The position numbers and the translations under genes were made by a program. 60,691 nt of DNA, taken from the NCBI GenBank assembly GCA_964603935.1, contig CAZRWL010000004.1, positions 1-60,691 on the forward strand, written 5' to 3'. The notes below the pieces were generated by a model. It saw only the letters and a list, made by a program, of their open reading frames with translations. It searched no databases and was not told the origin of the DNA. Positions 32,431 to 40,705 of this stretch are shown one piece after another (positions within the stretch are counted from its first letter, which is position 1; every line of letters starts with the position of its first letter). The DNA comes from GWB1-37-8 sp964603935. Its GTDB lineage: Bacteria; Patescibacteriota; Microgenomatia; Levybacterales; UBA12049.

Positions 32431-32955
32431 TTACTGCCCTTTTTCTCCAACAAGCATTCTGCCTCTTGTTTTCAGAAAAAGGAATGACTTGCATTCTTCG
32501 GTACCAATATTGAAAATGTCCTCTTTTTCGTAAAGAGAATGCAGAGCTGTTTTCAACACGCTATTAAAATCTTTAACGAAAGCAGACCGCATTTGAGCCG
32601 AATCTTTAATTCCCTTATTGAACTGGCTTTGGCTGATTGCTCTCCCGTCTATGTGAATTGAGATAATATTGCTCTGTGGACTTTTGTTTATCACAAATTC
32701 CTGATGCGCATCCATTCCCCCTCTATTCTTATTGTTATTTTTAACGCTGTCCGTCATGGGAGTGAGTATAAGCTGACCTTTAAAATTCATCCATTTCAAA
32801 AATGCTTCTATTGCCCGGCTGTTGAACTGCAAAGATTCCTCAAAATTTGCTCCCTCTCCTTTATAGTTATTAACAAATTCTCCCCCATTGGCTTGAGGCA
32901 ATCTTTCTCTTACCTCTTTTCGTCCGAAAGGAAATTTCAATGTTTCCATATGCAA
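32431..32955 (-). CDS. Protein of unknown function (174 aa)
   Basis: 174 residues, soluble. The middle and end (NIISIHIDGRAISQSQFNKGIKDSAQMRSAFVKDFNSVLKTALHSLYEKEDI) suggest a mixed alpha/beta fold; no catalytic motif or membrane helix is seen. A second start two codons in (32949) is equally good. It is divergent from the 656-residue unknown gene at 33070 and upstream of rpsF on the same strand. No family is recognised. Confidence 0.55.
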   Translation of the reverse strand: MHMETLKFPFGRKEVRERLPQANGGEFVNNYKGEGANFEESLQFNSRAIEAFLKWMNFKGQLILTPMTDSVKNNNKNRGGMDAHQEFVINKSPQSNIISIHIDGRAISQSQFNKGIKDSAQMRSAFVKDFNSVLKTALHSLYEKEDIFNIGTEECKSFLFLKTRGRMLVGEKGQ

Positions 32956-33069
32956 AATAGATTAAACGCATTATACATCAACTTTAATGGCGTGGCGCAA
33001 CATGGTTCGCAGTATTTGCTTAAATTAACTCTTTGGCGTATATTTGGTGTATATAATAAAGCTAATCTT

Positions 33070-35040
33070 ATGGCTATCGCTATAGAAAAAGAGGTAAGAC
33101 CCGACAGCCGACCTCCTACATCGCTTAATCTCTTGCACTTCCGTACGCCTGCTCTTGACGGCACCCGGATAAATAACTTCAGAGAAAATTTAGATACCGC
33201 AGCTGCGTTTGAAACTCAATGTCAGAGAACAGGATCATTTTTAATAAAACTTTCTTCAGAAGCAAAAAAAAGACACGACAGGATAACAAATTCCGAACAG
33301 GAGCTTTTGAAGGTCATTCCGGCCTTAGTCAGCTCTCAACAGTTTGCAGACGTATACTTAAGAATGCGTGAAGCTTTTCAGCAAATGGATTTCCAAGATT
33401 TTATCGCCGCCTTCAAAAAATCTCTAGAACTAACGCTTAGCGTCTCTGAACTTTTTGGATGGAAAGGCGCAGACAAAGATTCCAAAAAATTGTTTTTGGG
33501 AAGAACTCCAAGCAGTAGAATAAATAATCAGGCAAGCGTTCTTGTTCGGAAATATCTGGAAAATACGCCGGATGGATTCACGCAAGGACCATCGGAATGG
33601 AAAAATTTCCTAGGACATCCCGACAACTTTATAAGCGGGATACCATCATCCAAAGTAAAATCTGTAACTCAAAAAGGCAGCATAAGAGCAGTTACGCGGT
33701 TTATTATGTCAACGGGTATTCCTGATTGGTTTTCATACGATATGAAAGACGAACCGGATAAAGCTAAGATTCAGGAAGAAATGGAAGATGATAGACAGGC
33801 ACAGGAAAATATTGAAAAACAACTTGAAGCATCAAATCAACAAAAACTTCTGAATATAAACGCTACAGTTAAAAGGGCTAATGAAACCATACAGTGGGCA
33901 AATAGCAAAAACAAAGAATTATTTGATAATTTGAATATGGCTAAACTGCTTCTTTTCCTTCATTTTATAGACAGTTCTCAAAATCAAATCAGAGAAAGCC
34001 TAAATACAATTAGAAAAGCCTTTACCGATCAGCAAGAATATTTACCTGAAAATACAGACAGGCAGGTTGAAAATACAGTTAAAAAATATTCCGAATCAGA
34101 AGCTATTTTACGGGATCCGGAAAATTACGCTCTTTTTTTAGAAGAAAAGTTCATGGACGCAGGAATAAACCCCTCCTTAGCTCTTATTGATGACGCATTT
34201 ATAAACTTCATCCGTATGATAACCGTATCTGATAAAAATCACATCAAAAAATCTTTGTCTAAAAAATCTGCCAACGCAATTAATTATGGGATAAAACCGC
34301 TAATGGACATTTTAAATCCGGAAGATATTGACATGACAGATTTTGCCAAAGATTACGCCGGACAAAGTGTGGAATATTTCATTTGGGAATTATCAGATTT
34401 GATTGCTGCAAAATTTCAATCTCAATCGGGAGTAGATTGGGATAACCACTCTATAAAAAGCGCGCTGATAGAAGTCAGGGAATTCTCGGCTGCATTTTTA
34501 AGGAAAAACTGGCAATGGGCGTATGATAATTTAAAACTGGAATTGACAGAAATAGACAAAGGAAGATCAATAATTTCAACAATGCCTCAAAATACAACAA
34601 TGTCCCCTGACAGTAGAAATAATCAAAATCAAAACGGTAAGCCATCAGCAGAAAGTATTAATAATGCTATATTTGAATCGCAAGAAGGGAATTTATCAGA
34701 TTGGAAACTATACTATTCCGATAATAGATCTACTGACATAAAACATCTTACGGAAATAGGCGGAAATACCCTTGAAGAAAAGGAAAAAACATTAGAGGTT
34801 TTTCTTGCAAGAAGCCAAATACCCGTCTCTATCAAATCTTCCAGCATCATCAATACATTTGATTGGCTGGTTACAGTCCCCAAAGATGTAGAAGAAGTAA
34901 GAATGAAGAAAAATGTAAATGGGGAAATTTTTAAAAAAATAAAAAGAGGGCCAGTCAGAATATTTTACGTGATGGACGAAGCAAGAAAACAAATTATCTT
35001 TTTTCTGCACCAAAAACAGGCAATGGGCTACGGATTTTAA
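33070..35040 (+). CDS. Large helical protein of unknown function (656 aa)
   Basis: 656 residues, almost entirely helical and charged, with stretches of coiled-coil character (EEMEDDRQAQENIEKQLEASNQQKL, NTIRKAFTDQQEYL) and no membrane segment. The C-terminus switches to a beta-rich basic part (VEEVRMKKNVNGEIFKKIKRGPVRIFYVMDEARK). The start MAIAIEKEV lies 12 bases after a TATAAT (33052-33057); the frame is open for 122 more codons upstream, but that stretch is antisense to another gene. A structural or scaffold role is possible. No family recognised. Confidence 0.7.
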   Translation: MAIAIEKEVRPDSRPPTSLNLLHFRTPALDGTRINNFRENLDTAAAFETQCQRTGSFLIKLSSEAKKRHDRITNSEQELLKVIPALVSSQQFADVYLRMREAFQQMDFQDFIAAFKKSLELTLSVSELFGWKGADKDSKKLFLGRTPSSRINNQASVLVRKYLENTPDGFTQGPSEWKNFLGHPDNFISGIPSSKVKSVTQKGSIRAVTRFIMSTGIPDWFSYDMKDEPDKAKIQEEMEDDRQAQENIEKQLEASNQQKLLNINATVKRANETIQWANSKNKELFDNLNMAKLLLFLHFIDSSQNQIRESLNTIRKAFTDQQEYLPENTDRQVENTVKKYSESEAILRDPENYALFLEEKFMDAGINPSLALIDDAFINFIRMITVSDKNHIKKSLSKKSANAINYGIKPLMDILNPEDIDMTDFAKDYAGQSVEYFIWELSDLIAAKFQSQSGVDWDNHSIKSALIEVREFSAAFLRKNWQWAYDNLKLELTEIDKGRSIISTMPQNTTMSPDSRNNQNQNGKPSAESINNAIFESQEGNLSDWKLYYSDNRSTDIKHLTEIGGNTLEEKEKTLEVFLARSQIPVSIKSSSIINTFDWLVTVPKDVEEVRMKKNVNGEIFKKIKRGPVRIFYVMDEARKQIIFFLHQKQAMGYGF

Positions 35041-35824
35041 ATTTTAAGTATCCTGTCCTTAGTCTATCCGGAAATTTTTCGATGGCGTAGCGCAGCATGG
35101 TTCGCGGCATTTGTTTGTAATGTTTGTTCAGGAATCCAATTTCGGTTTTCAAATCTTTCTTCCCTACTTCTCTTAACATCCACCCAACTGCTTTATGGAT
35201 TAAATCATGCTTATCATTTAATAAAATTTCCGCAATTTTCAAAGTCGCGCCAAATTTATTATTTTTTATGAAATAATAAGTCGCTACAATCGCAATTCTT
35301 CTCTCCCATAAATTTTCCGATTTTGCAAGCTTGATTAGAATCGGAGGGGTGGCAGAAGAGGAAGGGCTCCCGACAGCGCGCACGTGAGCGCTAGTCGAAC
35401 GAGCACTGGCGGGAGGGAAACTTCTGACAGGACCCCGACCTAAAATATAAGCGCCTACAATTTTGTCCGCAGACAAATCCACCAAATCCCAATTATTTAC
35501 ACATTTTGCATTTTTTAAGTAAAAATCGAAAATGTTTTTCTTTTCCTCTTCCGATCCGACATCAAACCTGTTAACTAAAATCAAAAGCGCGATTAGCCTT
35601 TCTTCATGAATTTTGGATTTAAGAAGCTTTAAAATATCTGCAAAACTTAAACTTCTAAATTTAATGGCAATCTTCCGGGACTGCGGAACTGTTAAGCCAA
35701 TAAACACATCCCCTTCCCCATATTCCCCTTTCCCTGTCTTAAAAAACCTCTGCGAAACCTCCGCCCTCTCCTCATCCGCAAGTCCACTCAGTTCTTTTTT
35801 TAACTCAATAATTGCATTTCTCAT
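34994..35824 (-). CDS. AlkD-like DNA alkylation repair protein
   Basis: 276 residues of HEAT-like repeats. VPQSRKIAIKF, KIHEERLIALLILVNRF, CVNNWDLVDLSADKIVGAYI, ENLWERRIAIVATYYFI and DLIHKAVGWMLREVGKK are typical of AlkD-type glycosylases. Between GAYIL and ILIKLAKSENLW it has an alien segment starting GRGPVRSFPPA and ending SSSATP, encoded by the 95-bp element 35346-35440 and also seen in CopA. The 3' end overlaps the convergent 656-residue gene by 47 bases. Confidence 0.88.
   Translation of the reverse strand: MRNAIIELKKELSGLADEERAEVSQRFFKTGKGEYGEGDVFIGLTVPQSRKIAIKFRSLSFADILKLLKSKIHEERLIALLILVNRFDVGSEEEKKNIFDFYLKNAKCVNNWDLVDLSADKIVGAYILGRGPVRSFPPASARSTSAHVRAVGSPSSSATPPILIKLAKSENLWERRIAIVATYYFIKNNKFGATLKIAEILLNDKHDLIHKAVGWMLREVGKKDLKTEIGFLNKHYKQMPRTMLRYAIEKFPDRLRTGYLKFKIRSPLPVFGAEKR
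35346..35440. repeat. Family C repeat inside the AlkD-like gene
   Basis: Begins GGGGTGGCAGAAGAGGA and ends TGACAGGACCCCGACC, with GGGGT/ACCCC as outer inverted ends. It shares both ends with 48887-48975 in copA, while the middles differ. It encodes GRGP...ATP in frame. Confidence 0.85.
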
Positions 35825-36963
35825 TTTCCTACGATAATAACTATATCTTTTGCGTCGTCTTCTGCAAGATTAGCTGATGCGCTTGCTACTATAAAAGATG
35901 CGACTTTGATATCTTTTTTCAAAATGTACAGAAAATCACTAAAGTCTTTTTTCGTCTGAATGTTTATGTCTAAATAATCAAAATTGTCAGCGTTGCTAAT
36001 TCCGACCACATTGTACCCAAAATCCTTGAGAATATCCCTCATTTGATTCGCCACACCAACATCTCCCGCCCCATTTTCAACAAAGATTTTGGGAATACTG
36101 CGATTAATTTCAGTCGGAGTATCAAAACCAATAATTAGATCGTAAGCTTTACTATCCTCACTTTTGTATACTTCCAGAAAAGGAATTGGGAAATTTCCGG
36201 ATGCATCCATTAAAGACTGATATCCGACATGTCTTTCCAATCCTAACGCGGGGTCCATCACAATTACCCCGCTCTCATCATAACCGTTTATAACAACTGA
36301 GTGTTCCCCTTTAACAACTTTTACTTTTCCGTAAGATAAAGCATCGTCGATGGATTTTTCGTATCCGATTTTTATCCAAGCCATAACTAAATGTCCTGAG
36401 GAAATTGCTCTTTGAATTGATGAGACAGTTGAATTATTGATATAGATCGGTTTTGAAATTAATCGGTAATTTTCGAAAAGATCAAAGAAAGGCGGCGCGT
36501 GAATTCCGTAATATTCAGATCCTCCAAATCCTTTATCTAAATTCGCATATAGACTTTCTGAATTTGATGTATTCCCCATCCGCAATCCCACATTGGGATT
36601 TTTTGAAATTGCGACTTTGTTGATTAAGGTTTTTTCAGCTGTCAGCTCATTGTTAACTGCAAGATTAGGATTATTGGTAAAATGAAAAATGATACTTGAT
36701 GCAACCGCAAATTCACAGCTTAGATTAAAAGCTTGCTTGCGGGGCGTTAGGAAAATTTCGTAACTTGGCGGAAAAACTAACTTGGGATCAGATTTAGCTC
36801 CCAACACCAAATTACTATTTCCTGCTGGATCAAAAGCAAACTGCTTCTGAGGAAACTTTACGATATTTTTAGGCGGTTTGGGAGTATCAAAAAACCAAAA
36901 CCAAAAGATAGTATAAAGCGAAAACAAAACAGATCCTGCAACAATTATTTTCCAATTCCGCAT
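35821..36963 (-). CDS. C39-like peptidase fused to a LytR_C domain
   Basis: 380 residues: one N-terminal membrane helix (IIVAGSVLFSLYTIFWFW), then a papain-like C39_2 domain with the Cys in LSCEFAVASSI, a His in GEHSVVINGYDESGVIVMDPALG and the following Asp, and a C-terminal LytR_C domain (IFVENGAGDVGVANQMRDIL...DIVIIVGK). An extracytoplasmic thiol peptidase tethered to the envelope is inferred. The start MRNWKII is chosen over one eight codons upstream because it avoids overlap with ychF. Target unknown. Confidence 0.78.
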   Translation of the reverse strand: MRNWKIIVAGSVLFSLYTIFWFWFFDTPKPPKNIVKFPQKQFAFDPAGNSNLVLGAKSDPKLVFPPSYEIFLTPRKQAFNLSCEFAVASSIIFHFTNNPNLAVNNELTAEKTLINKVAISKNPNVGLRMGNTSNSESLYANLDKGFGGSEYYGIHAPPFFDLFENYRLISKPIYINNSTVSSIQRAISSGHLVMAWIKIGYEKSIDDALSYGKVKVVKGEHSVVINGYDESGVIVMDPALGLERHVGYQSLMDASGNFPIPFLEVYKSEDSKAYDLIIGFDTPTEINRSIPKIFVENGAGDVGVANQMRDILKDFGYNVVGISNADNFDYLDINIQTKKDFSDFLYILKKDIKVASFIVASASANLAEDDAKDIVIIVGK

Positions 36964-36976
36964 CACAACAATTCTA

Positions 36977-38164
36977 CTATGCGCCAATTTTAAACTCTAC
37001 GACATCCCCATCCTGCATGATGTAATCCCGGCCTTCGAGGCGCGCCTTGCCGTTTTCCCGAGCGCCTTTCCAACCGTTTAAGCTAACAAACTCCGAATAA
37101 GAAACAACTTCTGCTTTGATAAATTTTTTTGTAAAATCAGTATGAATCACTCCTGCCGCATCAACTGCCTTCATCCCTTTCTGAATGGTCCAAGCCCTAA
37201 CTTCTTTTTCTCCGGCTGTTAAAAAAGAAATTAAACCAAGTTTTTCATATGCTCTTCTTATCAGGTGCTCAAGCCCTGACTCTTTAAGCCCCAATTCTGA
37301 AAGATATTGCTTTTGCTCGTCTCCTGACAATTCCGACAAATCAGATTCTATTTTCGCGCAAATTACAACCATATTATCCAAATTGTCATGCTGAACTGGT
37401 TTCAGCATCTCCCTATATTTTTGAGCAATGGATTTGATCGCTTCCTCGTTATAATCCGCCTCAGACACATTCAGAATAATTATTTCCGGTTTTGCGGACA
37501 AAAGAAAAAAGGTGTTCGCGAATTCCTGTTCTTCTGGTGTTAAGATAATTTCTCTTGCAGGCTTTCCGCTATTTAGGTCTTTAAATAATTTTTCAATCGC
37601 TGTTTTTTCCGATTCTTTGGCAAATCTTTTTACCTTGCTTTGCGCAGATGTGATTGTTTGTAAATCTGCCAAAATTAATTCTGTCTCGATTGCCTCATAA
37701 TCTTCTTTCGGCCCGACGCTTCCTTCACGAATAATAGGGACTTGCCCTGAGCTGGCCGAAGGGTCTTCAAAAGCGCGGACAACATGAGCGATTATTGAAA
37801 CTTCGCGGATATGGGATAAAAACTTATTTCCCAATCCCGCCCCTTCCGACGCGCCCTTAACAAGTCCGGCAATGTCCACAAAGTTTACAGTAGCAGGTTT
37901 TATCGGCGGCCATTTACTTTTGTCCGTCCCTTCGTTGTCATGCTGAATACCCTTCGGGTACTTTGCTTGTTTCAGCATCTCCCCAGCCGTTATTTCCGCT
38001 AACTTTTCTAGTCTTTGATCCGGCACTGGAACAATACCGACATTCGGTTCAATAGTCGCAAAAGGATAATTCGCCACAAACGCTTGCTGCTTTTTCAAAA
38101 GCGCGTTAAACAAAGTGCTTTTGCCCACATTCGGCAGCCCCACAATCCCCACGCTCAGATTCAT
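36977..38164 (-). CDS. ychF: Ribosome-binding GTPase/ATPase YchF
   Basis: 395 residues. G1 GLPNVGKST, switch/G3 VNFVDIAGLVKGASEGAGLGNKF, the coiled-coil insert and the C-terminal TGS domain (ending MQDGDVVEFKIG) are present. OLA1/YchF proteins bind ribosomes and prefer ATP. Three peptides are not family sequence: MLKQAKYPKGIQHDN before the G3 strand (repeat 37935-37982), DPSASSGQ after VRAFE (37741-37765) and MLKPVQHDN later (37383-37412). All keep the frame. It follows a Fic gene by 3 bases. Confidence 0.95.
   Translation of the reverse strand: MNLSVGIVGLPNVGKSTLFNALLKKQQAFVANYPFATIEPNVGIVPVPDQRLEKLAEITAGEMLKQAKYPKGIQHDNEGTDKSKWPPIKPATVNFVDIAGLVKGASEGAGLGNKFLSHIREVSIIAHVVRAFEDPSASSGQVPIIREGSVGPKEDYEAIETELILADLQTITSAQSKVKRFAKESEKTAIEKLFKDLNSGKPAREIILTPEEQEFANTFFLLSAKPEIIILNVSEADYNEEAIKSIAQKYREMLKPVQHDNLDNMVVICAKIESDLSELSGDEQKQYLSELGLKESGLEHLIRRAYEKLGLISFLTAGEKEVRAWTIQKGMKAVDAAGVIHTDFTKKFIKAEVVSYSEFVSLNGWKGARENGKARLEGRDYIMQDGDVVEFKIGA
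37383..37412. repeat. Family A short repeat inside ychF
   Basis: TTGTCATGCTGAAC then TGGTTTCAGCATCTCC, the same element as the intergenic copies 13777 and 32040. In frame it encodes MLKPVQHDN. Confidence 0.9.
37741..37765. repeat. Small palindrome inside ychF
   Basis: CTTGCCCTGAG then CTGGCCGAAGGGTC. It encodes DPSASSGQ right after VRAFE, where YchF normally has a short acidic loop. Confidence 0.7.
37935..37982. repeat. Family A 48-bp repeat inside ychF
   Basis: TTGTCATGCTGAATACCC, then TTCGGGTACTTTGCTTG and TTTCAGCATCTCC. It encodes MLKQAKYPKGIQHDN in frame, upstream of the G3 strand. Confidence 0.92.
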
Positions 38165-38167
38165 AAT

Positions 38168-39202
38168 CTATTTCCCCTTTAATACGTAATATGTTGCTTT
38201 TCCTTTTCCTTTTCTTTCAATTAAGCCTAATTTTCTAAGCTTTTTAAAATCCTGTGTTCTTGTTGCTTTTGCACGCTCTGTTAGTTTGGCATAATCACGA
38301 TCTTTTATAAAGCCCTTATCTTTAATAAAGCTAAGTATTCTCAAATGATAATCTTGCAGTTCCGTTTTGGGACTAACAGCAACTTTTGATAGAATTCCCT
38401 GAACTCTCAAAAGTTCATCTATAATACCCTCCGTAAAATATTCCAAAAAAGAAGTAAAATCGATTTTGCTCACTATTTCATAGTAATTGCCATATTCGCC
38501 TACCGTCTGGAAATATTTAGTTACATTTTTATTATAATAATTTTCAAAACTAAAAAGATTGAAAGTATTTAGTCCCATCGCCGCCAGCAATACTTTTGTC
38601 GCCAGACGCGTTGTCCTTCCGTTGCCATCCATGAACGGATGAATAATTACCATTTGCTTATGAAATATACCGGCCAAAATAAGAGAATCTATTTCGTTGA
38701 GATTTGTATTTACGAAGTTAATTAAATCTTCCATCAACGGCGCTACATCCTTAGCGTCCGGCGGTAAATAAACAATCTTACCCGATATTGGATCATTAAC
38801 CACCACAGGCTTCAAGCGGAGCTTGCCCGACTCAAAAATCGGAAGTAATCCCTCTGTGACCTGCTTTTGGATTTTTGAAATTAGCCTAACAGACATTCTT
38901 ATTTCATTATTATTTAATTGACTGTTTAAGTCCGAAAGGGCTTGATTATAATTTAGCACTTCTTTTTCGCTTTCGCGGACATGTGAAGGTCTGGACTTGA
39001 GAATTCTTTTAACCTCTGCTAGAGGAAGCGGGTTCCCCTCTATACTTGTTGAGGCATGTGCAGATAGCGCCTCAGCGCTTTTTTCCAATTCTGCCAATAC
39101 GATATGCGGAAATCGCCTATTATTTAATTCGCTAACAAGCGTGTTTATCCGTTTGATATTTGCCAGAAGTATATTTGTAATAACGTATCGGGGATTAAAC
39201 AT
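38168..39202 (-). CDS. Fic-domain AMP-transferase-like protein
   Basis: 344 residues. The Fic motif HPFMDGNGRTTR has the catalytic His188 and GNGR at 193-196. An inhibitory helix with STSIEGN (51-57, Ser-x-x-x-Glu-Gly) lies N-terminal, so it is a class II, self-inhibited Fic protein. The last ~70 residues form a winged-helix-like domain (FIKDRDYAKLTERAKATRTQDFKKLRKLGLIERKG). It may modify a protein with AMP and sense DNA; the target is unknown. It lies 3 bases before ychF. Confidence 0.92.
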   Translation of the reverse strand: MFNPRYVITNILLANIKRINTLVSELNNRRFPHIVLAELEKSAEALSAHASTSIEGNPLPLAEVKRILKSRPSHVRESEKEVLNYNQALSDLNSQLNNNEIRMSVRLISKIQKQVTEGLLPIFESGKLRLKPVVVNDPISGKIVYLPPDAKDVAPLMEDLINFVNTNLNEIDSLILAGIFHKQMVIIHPFMDGNGRTTRLATKVLLAAMGLNTFNLFSFENYYNKNVTKYFQTVGEYGNYYEIVSKIDFTSFLEYFTEGIIDELLRVQGILSKVAVSPKTELQDYHLRILSFIKDKGFIKDRDYAKLTERAKATRTQDFKKLRKLGLIERKGKGKATYYVLKGK

Positions 39203-39272
39203 AAAGATATAGTCGTATTGTAGTCGATTGGTAGTCGATTGTCAATGCTAACGCCCCACAATCCCCCACAGC

Positions 39273-39941
39273 CTACAATCGAACTCCGGAGAAATCTGCT
39301 AGAGGCAGCTTTGATCCAATCGGCGGGCGAGATTTTGTAAGCGCAATTTTTTGAACACGCGCACTTCCTTTGACAACTTTTTGCAGACTGGAAGAGCGTT
39401 CATAATCTTCAGGAGTTACTATTAATGGCTCCAGCCGCAAGAACATGGGATTTTCCGCAACTATTTGAGGTGCATAGTGGTTTATCCAGTTAATATTGTA
39501 CTCGAAATCTAGAATCTCCAAACAACCCTTATTTTCCAGCACTCTCCACATTTCTCTCATAGCCGTTGTTTTAAGAAGAGCGCTAACCTCTTTTATGTTT
39601 TTTCTGACAGAGTCGTGAGACCTTTTCATCGACTCAACAAACCATTCTCTGACTAACGGAGGGAAATCGTTGGTAGCTAGCACATCGGGGTTATCAAAAA
39701 TTTGGCTAGCCGCAATTTTCCTATCGGTAAGTCCATTTACAATAAAATCCGCGCGAATACGGCTAACCGTTTCATTTCCGATAGGCAAATTAAAAACATC
39801 TCCGAGAATTAATTCTCCGTGCTGACCTTTTGGCATCTTAAAATCCAAACCAATGGCTCTCTCATGTTTTTGCTTTGCAGTCCAGGCTGCGCCTTTTTCT
39901 CCGCATCCTACAACAAGGATAACAGATTCTCTTTCAATCAT
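39273..39941 (-). CDS. SAM-dependent methyltransferase-like protein
   Basis: 222 residues. VILVVGCGEKGAAWTAKQKHERAIGLDFKMP looks like a SAM-binding motif I and II, and GELILGDVFNLPIGNETVSRIRADFIVNGL the motif III/IV region with a hydrophobic strand. A MREMWRVLENKGCLEILDF segment matches the strand-helix after the active site of class I methyltransferases. The substrate is unknown and the C-terminal part diverges. Confidence 0.65.
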   Translation of the reverse strand: MIERESVILVVGCGEKGAAWTAKQKHERAIGLDFKMPKGQHGELILGDVFNLPIGNETVSRIRADFIVNGLTDRKIAASQIFDNPDVLATNDFPPLVREWFVESMKRSHDSVRKNIKEVSALLKTTAMREMWRVLENKGCLEILDFEYNINWINHYAPQIVAENPMFLRLEPLIVTPEDYERSSSLQKVVKGSARVQKIALTKSRPPIGSKLPLADFSGVRL

Positions 39942-40072
39942 ACCTGCAGTTTACCAAACAGAGGTCTTTTTATCAAAAGTTATGCGCCTGTATTGTGCAC
40001 CTGGAAGGTGAAAATGTATTTACACCTGAAGAAAAAGCCTAAAATAGCAGAATTTTTAAAACAAGAAATGGT

Positions 40073-40093
40073 TTGGGGAATTTTAGCGAGACT
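40073..40093. repeat. Direct repeat, copy 1, beside the lone HTH gene
   Basis: TTGGGGAATTTTAGC followed by GAGACT; 20 of 21 bases match copy 2 at 40616-40636 in the same orientation. The A-rich sequence before it is also similar. Confidence 0.75.
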
Positions 40094-40094
40094 C

Positions 40095-40376
40095 TTAACC
40101 CACTAATTGGATTTTGAGTTTCAGGCTTAAGGCTGATGCAATTTTCTGTATCAGGCCCACAGACGGATTTGCGCTCATGCTTTCAAGTCTGGAAATAACA
40201 GCTTGGGTTGTATTTGCCCTTTTAGCCAATTCCCGCTGGGAAATTTTCCTTTCAAGTCTGGCTGAAATAAGAGCTCTGCTTATCTGATATTCTGCTTCTG
40301 ACTCCTGCCAAGCTTTTCTAAAAGCCGGATCTTTTAGCCTATTCTTTAAATCTTGTCTAAAGGCATATAGTTTCAT
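40095..40376 (-). CDS. XRE-family HTH regulator (solitary antitoxin-like)
   Basis: 93 residues. KISQRELAKRANTTQAVISRLESMSANPSVGLIQKIASAL is a lambda-repressor-type helix-turn-helix; the first 40 residues (FRKAWQESEAEYQISRALIS) are the N-terminal extension seen in HigA/HicB-like antitoxins. No toxin gene is found on either side, so it is orphaned or a plain repressor. It lies between two 21-bp direct repeats. Confidence 0.85.
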   Translation of the reverse strand: MKLYAFRQDLKNRLKDPAFRKAWQESEAEYQISRALISARLERKISQRELAKRANTTQAVISRLESMSANPSVGLIQKIASALSLKLKIQLVG

Positions 40377-40481
40377 AAATTGAATATATCCTAAAAGATA
40401 TCATTTTGTCAATGACGAAATACAATTGTTACACGTCTTCTGAATTGTCCCTTTAAAACGTCATCTCAATTGTCCTGTCGG

Positions 40482-40567
40482 TTGTCATTGCGAGGAGCGT
40501 TAGCGACGAAGCAATCTCTCTTTCAACTTAAGATTGCCACGCTCATTTCATTCGCTCGCAATGACAA
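40482..40567. mobile_element. MITE-like palindromic element
   Basis: 13-bp perfect terminal inverted repeats TTGTCATTGCGAG (40482-40494) and CTCGCAATGACAA (40555-40567), with inner arms GAAGCAATCT and AGATTGCCAC. This 86-bp non-coding element has the form of a miniature inverted-repeat transposable element, and similar TCATTGCGAG palindromes are widespread in bacterial genomes. No transposase is near. Confidence 0.75.
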
Positions 40568-40615
40568 ATTGGCTGTTTTGACAACAATAGAATTTTCAAA
40601 ATTCAAAAAATGGGC

Positions 40616-40636
40616 TTGGGGAATTTTAGCAAGACT
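40616..40636. repeat. Direct repeat, copy 2
   Basis: TTGGGGAATTTTAGC then AAGACT, one base different from 40073-40093. The two copies bracket the lone HTH gene and the MITE-like element. A shorter relative (TTGGGGAATTTT) lies at 55090. Confidence 0.75.
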
Positions 40637-40705
40637 TTCGCATTTTATCCTATTAGAACGAAACGACATCTGAAAACCCAAACGACAGGAGTTTAGTCAG
40701 GAGAT

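Larger units (their letters stand above)
40377..40705. other. Intergenic region with a mobile-type palindrome and direct repeat
   Basis: These 329 bases hold no credible gene. They contain an 86-bp inverted-repeat element (40482-40567) and copy 2 of the 21-bp direct repeat (40616-40636). Short open frames here arise from the repeats. Confidence 0.75.

Noticed and set aside
32704..33069. 122-codon N-terminal extension of the 656-residue protein
   Set aside because: It lies antisense to the 174-residue gene, has no family look, and the promoter-like TATAAT at 33052 fits a start at 33070.
40470..40673. Open frame of 67 codons in the intergenic region
   Set aside because: It is made of the MITE-like element and the direct repeat.
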